In this document: positions 46,633-58,441 of the stretch, one piece after another
Layout: every line of letters starts with the position of its first letter
Position numbering within the stretch: position 1 is the stretch's first letter
From: Porpolomopsis calyptriformis
Lineage: Eukaryota; Basidiomycota; Agaricomycetes; Agaricales; Hygrophoraceae
Reading direction: 5' to 3'
Length of the DNA stretch: 64,000 bases
NCBI GenBank assembly: GCA_951640195.1
Contig: OX621166.1
Location: 2,162,501-2,226,500 of the forward strand
Translations under genes and position numbers: made by a program
The notes under the pieces: model-generated
What the model saw: only the letters and a program-made list of their open reading frames with translations
The model's database searches: none
What the model was told of the DNA's origin: nothing

Positions 46633-48179
46633 ACCGAAGGCATGTTGTCTTCGCACCAGTTGATTTCGAGGTGCTCATTTTGAACATTTCAAAATATATT
46701 GGTGCAGATACAACCTGACCCTTTGGCTCACAACCACCCAATGGACGTTCCCTTCTCTGCTTCAGTTTGTAATCCGGTTATGCTCTTTTTGCTTCTTGTT
46801 CTTAGACCGCGCGCGGTGGGATCGGTGGATCGAGCATGCTATATATTGGGGTGCATAAATTTGACTCCAGCTTTCCCCTCGTTGTGCGTTTCATTGCTTG
46901 GAAGAAGGCTCTGTTTTTGCCATTACCAACCCATTGCTCCGAACCATTACCATCCCAAAGTCACATTTTGTTCTTATTCGCTAAACTTGATCATCCCTTT
47001 CGTCAGTCCCGTAACCATTGTTTGAATACGGCGCTGCTTCCCCCTATGAATAAAATACTTATCTAAAAGCAGTGGTTTGATATGGAGCTAGCTAATGGCG
47101 AGAGAGCAAAGAGGGCAGAATGAGACTTTGGACCACGAAAACCTGAAGAGAGCAACGATGAGAAAGCTAGGCAGGCGAAGAATGACATGACGGAAGAATA
47201 ATGATAATAACCCACAGTCAAGGTGAAGGAAAATACAGAGACAACTCAGTCATCGAATTTGCATCAAGAGGTGCCCGTAGCCAATGGGAAATATAAACGG
47301 ACAAAGGACACCAAAACACATCGTAAGGGTGTTCAACCCGGAGTTGGGTGATTGGTGCTGTTCGAGATACGGATCTACCCGTTTCCGATGAGTTGGGCTT
47401 ATTCCAAAGGGAGAAGAAGCAATGGCGCACAGCGTATCTACGCATATTTAACGAGTTTTATGTTAGGTGATTCTGTGAGCCGATGTGTTGACGCCACTCA
47501 CTGTGATGGCCTCGCGCGTGAGGGATCTACCTGAGTAACAGAGGTGGAGTGGGGAACCTTGACGGTGGTTTGCTCATCGTACCGCGCTACGGGCCACGGT
47601 AGACGGCGATTTCTGTTGAAGATCACTTCGGCAGTGTAATCCAGACAGCCAACACCGGAATTGCTTCGCGCTCATGGCAGCGGACTTGTTGTGGCATAAT
47701 CCTCAGGGTTATCGATGTATTTGACAGCGTCAATTGGTCGGTCGCTGATGGCGCCGTGCAGTTGATGTCTTGTTAGGTCAATACCCTGACTTGTTGTATG
47801 CGAATTGGCTGATCCAAGGGTACCCACGTTGGTCGTTTATCGTGACCGTTGATTATCCTCTGGAAACTCCTTCCCGTGAATTCGGCGGTCTCTCTGTTGC
47901 GAGATGGTAATATGTACCTCCTGAGTGCCCTCGGCATGTGAGGTTACGTGAAATCGAAGCGCTTCTTTTGTTTGATACCCAAGCAACCGCATCAGTCCCG
48001 AGGCCAGGGACGGGTGACTTTCCCGCAAAGCACAGCATTGAAAGTTCAACATAACACGGGCTAATCCCGTATACACCCCCCCATCATACGACTGTACTCT
48101 TCGACGTGGGACGCGTTCAGCGGTGCCCATCTGAACACTCCTGATTCTGTGAATTCGGTCGCCCGAACCTGCAACCAAC
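46633..48179. other. Long intergenic region, no gene supported
   Basis: 1.55 kb. Frames such as 46699-47025 (+) and 47837-48316 (-) lack family resemblance; the latter overlaps the NAD kinase N-terminus on the other strand. The first ~450 bp look like 3' UTR (T-rich). No tRNA or repeat seen. Confidence 0.5.
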
Positions 48180-51034
48180 ATGCAATCAACACCCATGTCT
48201 CCCGATGGCGATATTTTTTCCACACCTCCCACAACGCCAGCCCCCAAGCGCGCTGACGAGAAAGACATCCCGCCTTCTCTCTCCCGACGGGGAAGTAGAC
48301 CAACCTCAATCCACACCGAGTATTCGAAATCAGAATTCGCTCCTGACGTCGTCTTAGAAGTCCTTTCACCAGATCAGGCAAAGGTCAACGGGAATGATCA
48401 TTCCAGTAACTTGATCACTCTGGCGTGCTCCGACCAATGCCTTGCCGAAACACCAACAGCGCCCTGCCAGGATACCAACTCCCAATCAGCGCCACCTCGA
48501 TCGCATCACCGCAAAATCGTGACTTCTCCTTGCTTCGTTCACTCACATTTGAACAATATCGCGTCCCTTGCAGATTGGCTGCATACCAAGCAGCCTGAGT
48601 CCACGACTGGAAACGTGGACGTCGCTCCATCCCTCCAGGATCCACGCAAAACACACACCAATGCGGTTATCGTGGATAGCACCGACGAGGAGGACAGGGA
48701 ATTTGAGGATTGCTTGACAAAAAAGCTAGCTGACACCGCCGTTGGCGTCAGAGAAATGAGCAAGCAGCTCGGTCAGTTGCCAAAGGCTTTCGACAAGCCT
48801 CCCATCCTCACGTCCCATCAGGTCGCGCTCGTGTACATTTCAACATACAGAGCGTATTGATCGTGACGAAAGCCAGGGATAACAGGTTGATAAAGCTCAC
48901 CCGTGAACTGGCGCTATATCTCATGCTGAAACCGCGAAACGGACAAAGTCGGGGTCTCATTGTGTAAGTTGAGATATTCCGTCTCATTGACTTGCATTAA
49001 CACCTGGATAGCTACGTTGACCATCAATTACGCCATTCAAAACGCTTCGACGCCGAAGGCATTCAGCGTGATCACCCCGAGCTTTTTTCCCCCTGTTATG
49101 GCCGTCGGTCTTCCAGTAGTTCGCTGTCGTCACCTTCATCTCTCTCCTCAGGTGACGGATCTCGGGCAAGAGATGAAGGACAGCTTCGTTACTGGACAAG
49201 TGATATGTGCAGTTACAGCCCTCATCTCTTTGATTTCGTCGTAACTGTGAGCGGCTTCGTTTCGTCCCCTCCTAACTGTTGCTCATTGCTGTCAACCGCA
49301 GCTTGGTGGTGACGGTACCGTACTATTCACATCCTGGTTGTTCCAACGGATTGTCCCCCCCGTGCTCCCTTTTGCGCTTGGTTCGCTTGGCTTCCTCACC
49401 AATTTTGACTTTGCCGACCATCAGACCGTGATGGATTCTGCCATTGATTCTGGGGTTCGCGTGAATTTACGTATGCGATTTACGTGCACCGTTTATCGTT
49501 CCGTGGCTGTGGAGGCGGGTAAAGGCCGAACTGCCGTGAAGAAGGGGGAGACCGGCGAAATAATGATGAAGAACGTGGAAAAGGGGGGATGGGAGGCATT
49601 GGAAGGAGGGTGGTCCGGTCACATTACACACGAAGTAGGGAAAGGCAAGGATAAGGAAATAATGTGTTTCTCTACTCGACCTGCGGAGACTTTCGAAGTT
49701 TTGAACGATCTAGTTGTAGACCGCGGTCCGAGTCCATATGTCAGTCTCTTGGAACTCTTCGGTTCGTGTCATGTTCTTTCGCTAGTCCACGACGTGACTG
49801 ATGTACCATAGGGGATGAACATCATATGACTACGGTACAGGCGGACGGACTCACCGTTTCTACGCCGACTGGGTCGACTGCATACTCCGTGCGTGTCTTT
49901 TGATGCCACTCGAGGTCAACAATCTTGTTGCTCATTTATAATGCAGTTGTCCGCTGGTGGCTCCCTTGTTCACCCCGAAATTCCGGCCCTACTCATCACA
50001 CCTATATGTCCCCACACACTCTCATTTCGCCCTATGCTTTTGCCTGACAGCATGGAGCTTCGCATCTGTGTCCCCTTCAACTCTCGCAGCACCGCTTGGG
50101 CATCCTTTGACGGTCGTGGACGCGTAGAACTCAAGCGTGAGTGTTATTATGCGCAAATGACAAAGTTTTTCTCCGAATGATTGAATTTGTGTGCTTTCCA
50201 GAGGGTGATCACATCAAGGTTACGGCATCAAAATATCCATTTCCGACGGTCTGTGCAGATAAGCAGTCCACAGACTGGTTCCACGCTATATCACGGACAT
50301 TGAAATGGAACGAACGCGAACGTCAAAAGTCATTCGTGGTCGTTGAAGAATGCCGTACGAAATTCAAGAGAAGAAATCGGCGTCGGTCAACTACAGCTGA
50401 TGCCTCAAAGCATCGCATCAAGTTGACAGGGCTAGAATTGGTCGAGGAAACTTTGGACGATGAGGAGGAAGATGAGGTTTCGGACGAATATGACGAGGAC
50501 GAGAAGTTCGATATCAATGATTCGTCATCTGAGGCTGCTCGTGAGGTGCCTGTGCCTGATCGCAAACAGGAGGTTGCTACATCTACTAAGGAGGCTCAAG
50601 TACACAAGACCCGACCCCGGGCAAAGTCTGGGATGCGCTCCGCAAGCGAGGCACGTAGCCGCCTCACAAGCCCACCTCCACACCCTCCACGTACGGCTAT
50701 ACGACCAAGTGATTTTACCCCGCACTCGCACCCATCACTTGGAGATTCAGACTCTTCGTTTGAGTCAGCACAACACGGTGCGAGAGACGACATCCATACA
50801 TCCAGAGCGGTGTTGTTGTCTGGCAAGAGCCGGCTTCCCAAAGATAGGGCGGATTTGGAGCTTGATGCGATCAAGACGCCCACAACAACCTCAGATCCGC
50901 GCCGTGGCCGGAAGACTCCACACGGCCATTCAAGCGCGAGTTCGGCCGAAAACCAACCGCGGGCGTTCGCGTTTTGGGGCCAGGACGAGAGTGACAGTAA
51001 TGCTAGCGAGAGTGAGAGCGATCTGCGGGGCTAG
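48180..51034 (+). CDS. UTR1: ATP-NAD kinase (Utr1/Pos5 family)
   Basis: About seven exons. The N-terminal ~210 residues are variable, Ser/Pro-rich. The catalytic fold starts [20 protein letters not shown], with [15 protein letters not shown] and then the family motif [50 protein letters not shown] and [20 protein letters not shown]. These are the GGDGT and NE/D-type motifs of NAD kinases, which make NADP from NAD and ATP (yeast Utr1/Yef1 cytosolic, Pos5 mitochondrial). No presequence is seen, so the cytosolic type is favoured. A ~240-residue C-terminal tail, acidic ([15 protein letters not shown]) then Ser/Arg-rich, is longer than in yeast. The last coding exon begins [10 protein letters not shown]. 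Confidence 0.93.
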
Positions 51035-51294
51035 AATGAGGTGTTTCCGGCGCCATCATGGTTCTGCTTTCTGTGGGATTTTACCGTGGAGAATGATTAG
51101 AAATTTTGAGTTTTCATATTTTTTCTTTGTAAACCTCTCGTTATTTATTACCGCCTCGATCTTTTGCTTCCCAGGGCTACCCACATAGAGATATTGGCTA
51201 AAGAGAGACGACTCGCTAATAAATAAGGTAAAATGCCGACTTATTTAAATAGAGATGAAGGGTGTTTCATGGACCATGCATAGGTTTGCGTGCT

Positions 51295-51770
51295 CTAGTC
51301 AAGATAATATTCTCGACTGCAAAACAGGATCAATGGCCGGCGCAAAAGTATCGAGTGACTGACACTTACGCGAGGATCATGTCGTCGGAGTCCAGCTCCC
51401 GTTCCTCCAACTCGCGCGCGAGCACCAGGTCAAACTCGTTCTCCCGAGGTCTATAATTCAAGACCTTTCGAGCAAATTTCCCTGCAACTTCGTTGCCAAC
51501 ACGCTTTGCAGCACCGTTTGCAGCACTCTTAACACTATGCCAACGTGGCCCGTAATCCGTCTTCCTGAGATTCGCATTCTTAAATTCACTGGACGCGTCT
51601 TCGTCCTTCACTACCACTTTGGAGTATGGATGTCGCTCGCTCAAAGAAAGTATAAGAATAAAGGGTTTTCAAGGGGGAAGAAAGCTTACCGCTGAATGTA
51701 GGGCATAGCTACGACGCTGGACACGGTACAGAGCATGGCAGATGCTGCGATGAAGAATGAAATTCTCATT
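51295..51770 (-). CDS. Small secreted protein, 123 residues
   Basis: Three exons (51770-51691, 51639-51370, 51316-51295), total 372 nt. It starts MRISFFIAASAMLCTVSSVV, a clear signal peptide, with cleavage expected before or near MPYIQR. The mature part has no Cys. Its centre, SVKSAANGAAKRVGNEVAGK, is basic and helical, and the tail is acidic with RE-containing steps (LARELEERELDSDDMILARE) typical of basidiomycete secreted proteins. The third exon adds only REYYLD; if the last intron is not removed the protein stops right after DDMILA, so both forms are nearly equal. Family unknown. A longer in-frame upstream start (51958) exists but would place ~60 residues ahead of the signal peptide. Confidence 0.65.
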
Positions 51771-52107
51771 TCTGGGCGGGGAATGGGAGTTGACAATGAT
51801 TGTGATGGTAGTGAAGAAGTGAAAAAGAAAGAGATGAAGATGGCGGAGAGGATATGGTTGATGAGATGATGGAGTGTTGGGGTCGTAAATACGGGGTGAG
51901 CACAGCTAGGGGAACTTGTCGAGAGATCGACTACTTTTATGCCTGAAATGGATTTCAAATTGAGGACTGTTGTTAGGACAATTCCAGGAACTGAAAATTT
52001 TGAATTCGATGGGGGAATTTGAGATGATATCGTCCATCAGCAAGTTAATTTACAAATTAACGACCCAAAAGTAATACAATCCTCAGGGGTATCTGCCATC
52101 AGACACT
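51771..52107. other. Intergenic region
   Basis: 5' flank of the secreted-protein gene and 3' flank of the DUF6533 gene. AT-rich at 51950-52070. No gene. Confidence 0.5.
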
Positions 52108-53916
52108 TTATGGTTCGACCTCGGTCTGTCGTCGCGAAAAGTCCGTCAGAATAAGCGGCGTACGCACATCAATCTCTTCTTCCTTCGCGTCTCCCACGAC
52201 TGTCTCACTACCATACGACCGGAATTGGAAATCGGGTGTATGGCAAGCCAACACTTCAATGGTAAGTGGACGAATTTCCTCTTCGTATCTATGATAGGCC
52301 AGACGAATGTTGAGGAGCAACCGCGTACAATTGGTAACGCAGAATGCGAGCGCAAAGCCAACAGGGATCTGTGACATGCTCTCCTAGGCCACCAGACACA
52401 GTATCACCGGCCGTCGCAAATGAATAGGCACGTGGAAAGACTCACGTCCTCTCCTAGCCAGATAACGGCACACGCTAAATAAGCTACGAAAATGCTGGAA
52501 GATCGTTAGACTGGGACAGATACATAGAGCAAACGAAGTGACATATTATTTACACCAGGAAATTGAACAAGGAAGCTCTGTAAATCATTGCGAGTAGTTT
52601 TGATGTCTCTTTGTACCCTTGGGACACAGGGCCGTATATTCGGTAGCCCATCACGAGGAATAAGGTGAGAAGGACAGAATGATAAGCTGTAACTGGGATC
52701 CAAAACGAGTTCAAAAAGCGAGACTTGTGGCCGGGGAAGCAAAGTCCAAAGCCTGAGATGAAGTGTGCTTTCCCTGGAGCGAGAGGTTTAGTTTGCGAAA
52801 ACGCGTGGGGGAATATAGAGAGCGGACCAGTTAGCGATGGGAAGGCTTCCAAGAGGATGACTAGAATTGCAGCTATTTCCGCGATAAATAAAAGTCCCAT
52901 CCCGATTAGGATCTTCAAGTCCTGATCATACACGACATAAATCCACAGAAGAAGAACACCTGCGGGTTGGATAGGTCAAATACTTTACTCGGGAATGAGA
53001 AAAATGTTACTTACCTTCTGTTGTTATTACTAAGCTGCTGAATCCTATCGTCTCCCACCGGAACCAGAATGAGCCTTGAGCAGTGTTAGGAAGGAATGCC
53101 ACCAAGTAAACTTTCAAAAACTTACAACTATAGATCCGCGCCGAGTTTCACTTCAGCCAAAATAGGAAGAGAGTTGCAGAATTTACGAACAACTTTCGTG
53201 TGTGAGGGGAATCAGTATTATATGAGCGTCGCGTCGGTTTAACAAGCTTACATTGTCTGTCAGGTGGCGGTTCATCAAGACTAGAAGTGGACAAATTTAG
53301 CTACTACGGCGTATGGGAGATTTCCGCAATCTCTCACCCGCTATCGCCAAACTGCCAGAAGGAAGTAAGCCTGTGGTGGATAAACATAGGGAATGTCACG
53401 TACACAACAAACAAAAGTCCAAAATATCGAAGCTGGTTTATTAACAATAGGTTGAAATCCGATTTAAGTAAACGAAATGAAGCAAGACGTACCCAGAGAA
53501 AGACAACTTTCATAGGTGTCCACGGCTTTTCCTGCACGGCAAGTCGTCTGTCAGGTATGCACATTCCAACTACAAAGAATCAACTGCACCCAAATCAATT
53601 TGACCTGCAAACATGCTTCAGCTGTGATAAGGAGACCATCGGAAATGTGAACGCACTTCCATATCGAACGAAATCACTGCAGAGATGAGATGTTCTAGTT
53701 CTGACTTCCGGAGGTGGTTTCACCGCAAGAATGTACTCACAATAATCATAGAAAAGAAGAGTCGTCGAACTGACTGATTGAACTCCATCAGGTGCACGCA
53801 ATGTAGAAATCGAAATGGCTCTCACAAAGAGCGTATCTAGTCCATTGTATGTGCTCTAAAGTGATGATGGCGAGCCCCAAACCCACTTTGAGAGATTGGA
53901 CGTGCTCGCTGGCCAT
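52108..53916 (-). CDS. DUF6533-type multi-pass membrane protein
   Basis: Roughly ten short exons. The N-terminal DUF6533 signature is reconstructed as TTLLFYDYLISFDMEVKLIW followed by EKPWTPMKVVFLWLRYF. Further hydrophobic spans: SLVITTEGVLLLWIYVVY, LIGMGLLFIAEIAAILVILL, FWIPVTAYHSVLLTLFLVMG, YLACAVIWLGED and VGFALAFCVTNCTRLLLNIR, giving about seven helices. The C-terminus is charged and ends SRRQTEVEP. Such heptahelical-looking proteins are greatly expanded in mushrooms and have no proven function. The start (MASEH) and one exon near 53120-53200 are the least certain parts: I could not find a fully convincing splice between PILAE and FWFRWETIG. Confidence 0.6.
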
Positions 53917-54265
53917 GATAGCCTATCAAAGGTGGAGAAAAGGAAGCCGATGGGGTGATGGACATATCAGCCCATAGCATTATATATATGGGCGGATCGA
54001 AAGGTTCACGGCGCCGAAAGCCTGGGAAGGGTTTCCAAGTGTCGTTAAACATCGATCAGTACGACCGTCAGCGGGCATGGATGTGGATCAGCAGGTTTCG
54101 GACGAGGATATCCATAAATAACTGCAATGGGATCTGGCTGATGCAAAGAGGGTATCCGTTGGTTACTGCACAGCTTTGAGGTGCTGGATGTGTTGATACA
54201 GCGGGGATCACCAACACCAAACCTGTACACGTCAGGAAGAAAGCGGGGATCGGTTGTGATCTATA
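53917..54265. other. Intergenic region
   Basis: 349 bp with a TATATATA at 53982-53989 and no supported ORF. Confidence 0.4.
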
Positions 54266-54574
54266 CTAACTACCATGGCTCAGTCCATTCAAGACGTCTT
54301 CAACCCTACACCGAATATCGTCAATCGTCTTCCCCAGCGTGTCCGCATCTCCTCTGCCATGCATCCTGACAGCAGATCTCCCCTCTCGAACAAACTCGTA
54401 GGATTGGTCAACGGAAGTGTCTACAATAGCTTGGTGGTCATCCGCTGTTGATTCAGAGGGTGGCTGGTGGATGCAAGAGGGAGATAGCAGAGATAATAAG
54501 TCGATATTTGATGCTCGTAGCAGTGCTAAATCGCGCAAGGTGCCGCTTAACGGCAACGGCTTGGAATCTTTCAT
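54266..54574 (-). CDS. Conserved-looking 102-residue protein, unknown
   Basis: Intronless ORF. It starts MKDSKPLPLSGTLRDLALLR and has a helical C-terminal half (VDQSYEFVREGRSAVRMHGR, then LGKTIDDIRCRVEDVLNGL). The amphipathic helices and small size suggest a subunit of a larger complex, but I do not recognise one. It is transcribed away from ATG14 with only 101 bp between start codons, and a TCACGTGA lies in that gap, which argues that it is a real expressed gene. Confidence 0.55.
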   Translation of the reverse strand: MKDSKPLPLSGTLRDLALLRASNIDLLSLLSPSCIHQPPSESTADDHQAIVDTSVDQSYEFVREGRSAVRMHGRGDADTLGKTIDDIRCRVEDVLNGLSHGS

Positions 54575-54634
54575 GGTGGAAGCAGTACAAGAGCGATGAC
54601 GCCGTCCGAGTCACGCGGACGTCGCAGATTTATA

Positions 54635-54642
54635 TCACGTGA
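54635..54642. promoter_or_regulatory. TCACGTGA palindrome in the ATG14 bidirectional promoter
   Basis: Perfect 8-mer in the 101-bp gap between divergent start codons. Confidence 0.45.
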
Positions 54643-54675
54643 TTTAAAATACCCTCTCTTGTCGCAGTCATTTCA

Positions 54676-56218
54676 ATGGAATGCGAGAACTGCGAGCTGA
54701 GGCAGCGACAATTTTACTGCGAAAACTGTCTCAGAGCCCAGTAAGTGACAATCAGACCATGAAAGTGTAATCTAACCTCCAAAAGTCTCCACGATTTCAG
54801 AATCCAGACTCAACACTATGCTGCCGATCGGGACGAGCAAGTGGCCAGAGCATCCAGGGCGCTTGATACCGCCAGTCCTGCAAGATTGACCAGGGCACGT
54901 GTTGCGAGCTGTCAAGCAAGTGTGGAAGATGTCATGACCGCCCTGAGGACGCTTCGAAAGGAAAACGAAAACAGTATGTGCATAATTCTCTTTTATACCA
55001 CTCGCCTCTCTCATACCCAACTATTCCTGGTGGCCCATAGAACAAGAACGTCTTCGAGCGTTGCGAGAAAGCCTTGCCACACGTCGCCGGAATCTGTCCG
55101 CAGCTAAACAGCTATCCCCCCCTTCACTCGATCATTCAAGTTCCAGGGAAGCACAGGAATTGAACACATTGTCGAATACTCTGGCTCGTGCTCGCTCTGG
55201 ACTCGTTCAAGAGCTCGTCGAGGTTTTTAATGTGGTTGAGGTTGGCGGAAGGCCACCTGTGGGTGGTCGGGCTGGTACCAAGGGCGAGTGGACCATCGGG
55301 GACTTGATACTGCCCGTGCCTGGCGATATTCGACGTATGCCGTAATGTTTCTCAGTCTTTCACTCATAGTGATGGCGATAATTTGCCAGGCTACCCTCCA
55401 GATCACATCAACGCCGTCGTGACACATACAATCCATTTTCTTGGACTGCTCACTTTCTACCTCGGTGTCAAACTTCCGTTCGAAATAGTTTGGAGCGGCA
55501 AGCGACTCGGTGTCGGTCAACCATGGATCGGAGCTATTCGTGGACCGGAAACGGGGAACTGGTCGAGGTGCGTCAAGGCGTTAATCGTTGCAGCATCTTC
55601 GTTGGCTTATCAAACGATGGTTTAACAATAAAAGATGGTATACAAAACAACCTCTACACCTCTCCTCCTCGGGCACGCCACCACCTTTATCTTCACCATC
55701 CTCCATGTCCCCAACAAATCCCTCCTTTGACATAACCTCTGACTCCTACACTGAAGACCAGAATCCCCAATCATCATTCACCACTGCCTTCGCCATGCTC
55801 CTTTACAATGTCTGTTACCTCGCCCACACGCAGTGCGTCGAGATCCCCCTAGCCCAAGCGGGCGATGTCCTGAGCAACTTGTGGGCGGTATGCTGTAGCC
55901 CAGATCTCGGCCGGTAAGCAAAAACTTCTATTAAAGCCTTGACATGATCTGTCAGTTTACGGACGAGCAATTTATATCAGGAAGTCACATCAATCAACGC
56001 CTTTCCTCCCTGTGCCGACTCCGCCCTCCTTCTCTCTTGATTTTACACACTTACTGCAGGCAACGACAGCCAACCCCGCCTCGCGTTCACGCTCTAAATC
56101 AAGTATGCACCGCCATTCATTCCGAATACTGCCCACCCGGGCCAAAGAGGCGAAAATCCCGGAAGAAGAGGAAGGGTGGCATTTGATAGACGATGCAGGG
56201 GACGGTAGTTTTGGATGA
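54676..56218 (+). CDS. ATG14: Autophagy PI3-kinase subunit Atg14 (Barkor-like)
   Basis: Six exons. The N-terminus holds the Atg14 cysteine signature CENCELRQRQFYCENC (two CxxC pairs). A coiled coil follows (SVEDVMTALRTLRKENE, then KQERLRALRESLATRRRN). The Atg14/UVRAG globular domain has WTIGDLILPVPGDIRRYPPD, INAVVTHTIHFLGLLTFYLG, VKLPFEIVWSGKRLGVGQPW and FAMLLYNVCYLAHTQCVEIP, with Leu/Trp-rich strands and a C-terminal tail ending EEEGWHLIDD. Atg14 directs the Vps34-Vps15-Atg6 complex I to the pre-autophagosomal structure. The N-terminal double CxxC favours Atg14 over the paralogue Vps38/UVRAG. Confidence 0.85.
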
Positions 56219-56506
56219 CTTGCATCTGTGTTATTATAGTTTTGTAGCAATGGTTTTGTAGCAATAGAATAATGATGTAATTATCTAACTTCACTGGAGG
56301 TACAACCTTGAGACCTGCATGTTTCGGCTCTGATTGGTTTTCAATACTCGCGATAATATGAAGTGACTTCCGGAAGTTAAGGCTACATCTATCTCCTATT
56401 CAATACTCTGCGAATACTCTGCAAAATACAGGCGTCGAATTGAGGGTGAAATCGTCGGTGAAAATTTGCATCAACCCTGAGCCTAGCTCGTCTGGGAACA
56501 AAAACA

Positions 56507-57322
56507 TTAGTGTATAACGCAACGGCGAGCCTGCGGCCTTCGCAACAACTCTTGGCACGTAGCTACCAATTCCTGTCGGTGATCAGCAGCTAATGCCAAG
56601 TGAAGATCCATCGGTCGTTGGATATCAGTGACAACGTACTCCAGTAACTGATCAAAGGCAGCACTAGCTTGTCGTCTTACAAGAGCTACCAGGAGGGTTG
56701 GAAGACGCTACCGCATCCCATCCCCTCGCTGTCAACGAGGGTGAGGTGGAGGGGGGACGGGATCCCTGGCATGCTACCGCTACCGCTCGACGACGGGAGA
56801 GCGGCCGAGTTGGGATCGATTAGGATGTTCGTGAGACTGAGGTAGCCATGCACGAGACTGTTTGTAGTCAACTTTGCCATTGGTATAACCCATGACATCA
56901 AGGCAGCGTGCAACTCGCACCTCGCCTTGTCCTCTGAGGCGACTAGTCTGTCGTGCAGCTCTTTCGGGTAGAACACTAACCCGTAGTCGAGGGCAGTCCG
57001 ATCTTGAGTGGTCCCCCGGGCACGGAACGCTCTGTGTAAGCCGAAAACTGGCAACTCAACCTCGATTGCGTTGACAGGCGAGCCAGCAGCAAAGGGTTGC
57101 ACTTGGTAAGGAATAAACCGACGGGCTAACACCAAAGGCGAGCCATGTAGGTGTTGGGTAACTAGCCAAACATGCACGCGCGATGAGGGCACCCGTTTGT
57201 AGCACTTGTTGCGCCCAATTTTTGTCTGTGTTCCACTTAAACACCGCGGTGAAGTTACCCTGGACGTCGGCCGTCCCGGACACTGAGGAAGTACTGGTTG
57301 ATCGGAGGAGATGAGTGGCCAC
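56507..57322 (-). pseudogene. Broken kinase-like locus with frame breaks
   Basis: Three frames each look coding for part of the way: 57322 to ~57190 (NFTAVFKWNTDKNWAQQVLQ), ~57192 to 56700 (VHVWLVTQHLHG … SLVHGYLSLTNILIDPN … LTLVDSEGMG), then ~56699 to 56507 in a third frame (AAFDQLLEYVVTDIQRPMDL). No GT-AG pair of normal size links them: the two breaks are one- or two-base shifts. HGYLSLTNILID followed by LTLVD recalls a kinase catalytic loop and metal site (HGxxxxxNILxD … VD), so it may be a decayed kinase-like gene; this is weak. Sequencing errors are an alternative. Confidence 0.45.
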
Positions 57323-57977
57323 CGTCTAGACCATGTGAGGGTGTATAACCGAGTTTATGGACCGGCTGAAACATTTCTGCGTCGGCTCGCATTGCCACAC
57401 AAGGGTGATGGAACGCGACGCTGCAAGGCGAACAGGAATTTGAGCAGGTAGCTAATACTTTTAGCATCATTCAACTTGGAGGTGACAAAACGGTGCGTTG
57501 CGCGAGCGTATGGGCCGAACGCTGATCGTTGTAGAATCGAAGTTTTTGTGGTATTCAGATCGCAAGCTTGATGCTGAAGAGATTATCATAGCGTGAGGTT
57601 TCTAACTAGGAAATTGAAACGGTCGCAAAGCGTAGCTTGTAGCGCAGATGAGGAGCATTCCCTCGGTGGTGGTAAGAAAGGAAGAGAAGCTAGGAATAGA
57701 ATAGCGATGAATTAGCACGCCACGATCGTGATATTTTGTGGCAGTATTTCGTATAACTCGTTGAATGTCTAAGTCAGGCGGCTGTCTTCATCCGGAACAT
57801 GGAGGTTAAGGAGACTGCTACTGAGGGTGAGTGTAGATTAAATTACCGTGTTGGAACCTTTCTGCCATTTTTGGAGTTTGGTGGTGGAAGGAGTGCGAGT
57901 CGGACGAGCCAAACCTTTACTGGCATCTCCTTGAGTGCTCATAAACAGTACAATCAAGATCAGAGGTTCGCCGCTAT
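57323..57977. other. Intergenic region
   Basis: 655 bp between the broken kinase-like locus and the next open frame. An ORF at 57799-57981 (+) has no family resemblance. Confidence 0.45.
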
Positions 57978-58441
57978 ATGAACCAGGACCAACGCCTCAC
58001 AACTTGGGCATCAGACACGACAATTCCCTCACATTTCAGAAATATTACGCTCAAGCATCGATCTGGCGGAACGACCACTCTGGATGACGAGCGTGTGTTT
58101 GTGAACGGAATGTGCCAAGGTCCCATGGGACTTAACCGGGGAGTTCGTGGATGGATTCCTGGCCCGTTGGTGGATATCACCTTGACGGACAAAGTACGAA
58201 ACGCCCAGTGTCCACAATCGGTGCGGTACTTCGTCCGTTACCCAAGTCAGCCTCCGAGTCGGCAGCCGCCAAAATTAGATCGTTTAAGAATTCCAGCCCG
58301 GACTATGAACCTCCTGCTTTTCTGCTCTCCACGCCATCAATCCAGTCAACGGCCAGGCCTCGAAAAATAATTGCGTACTTGGCAAGAACAATCATCTTAT
58401 GCCTCCGACGATCCAAGACTCCGTGCGCGGACGAGGTGTAA
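57978..58441 (+). CDS. Possible small two-exon gene, unknown
   Basis: ATG at 57978 opens MNQDQRLTTWASDTTIPSHF … LDDERVFVNGMCQGPMG … PLVDITLTDK; splicing GTACGAAAC…ACCCAAG (58192-58246) continues in frame with SASESAAAKIRSFKNSSPD and a hydrophobic IIAYLARTIILCLRR near the end. The stop lies inside the first codons of the next gene in another frame. Nothing is recognised. It could equally be an upstream part of the next transcript. Confidence 0.25.

Noticed and set aside
46699..47025. 108-codon hydrophobic ORF
   Set aside because: T-rich 3' flank of the amidohydrolase gene; no family resemblance, low complexity.
47837..48316. 159-codon minus-strand ORF
   Set aside because: Its start region overlaps the NAD kinase N-terminus in antisense; no known motif.
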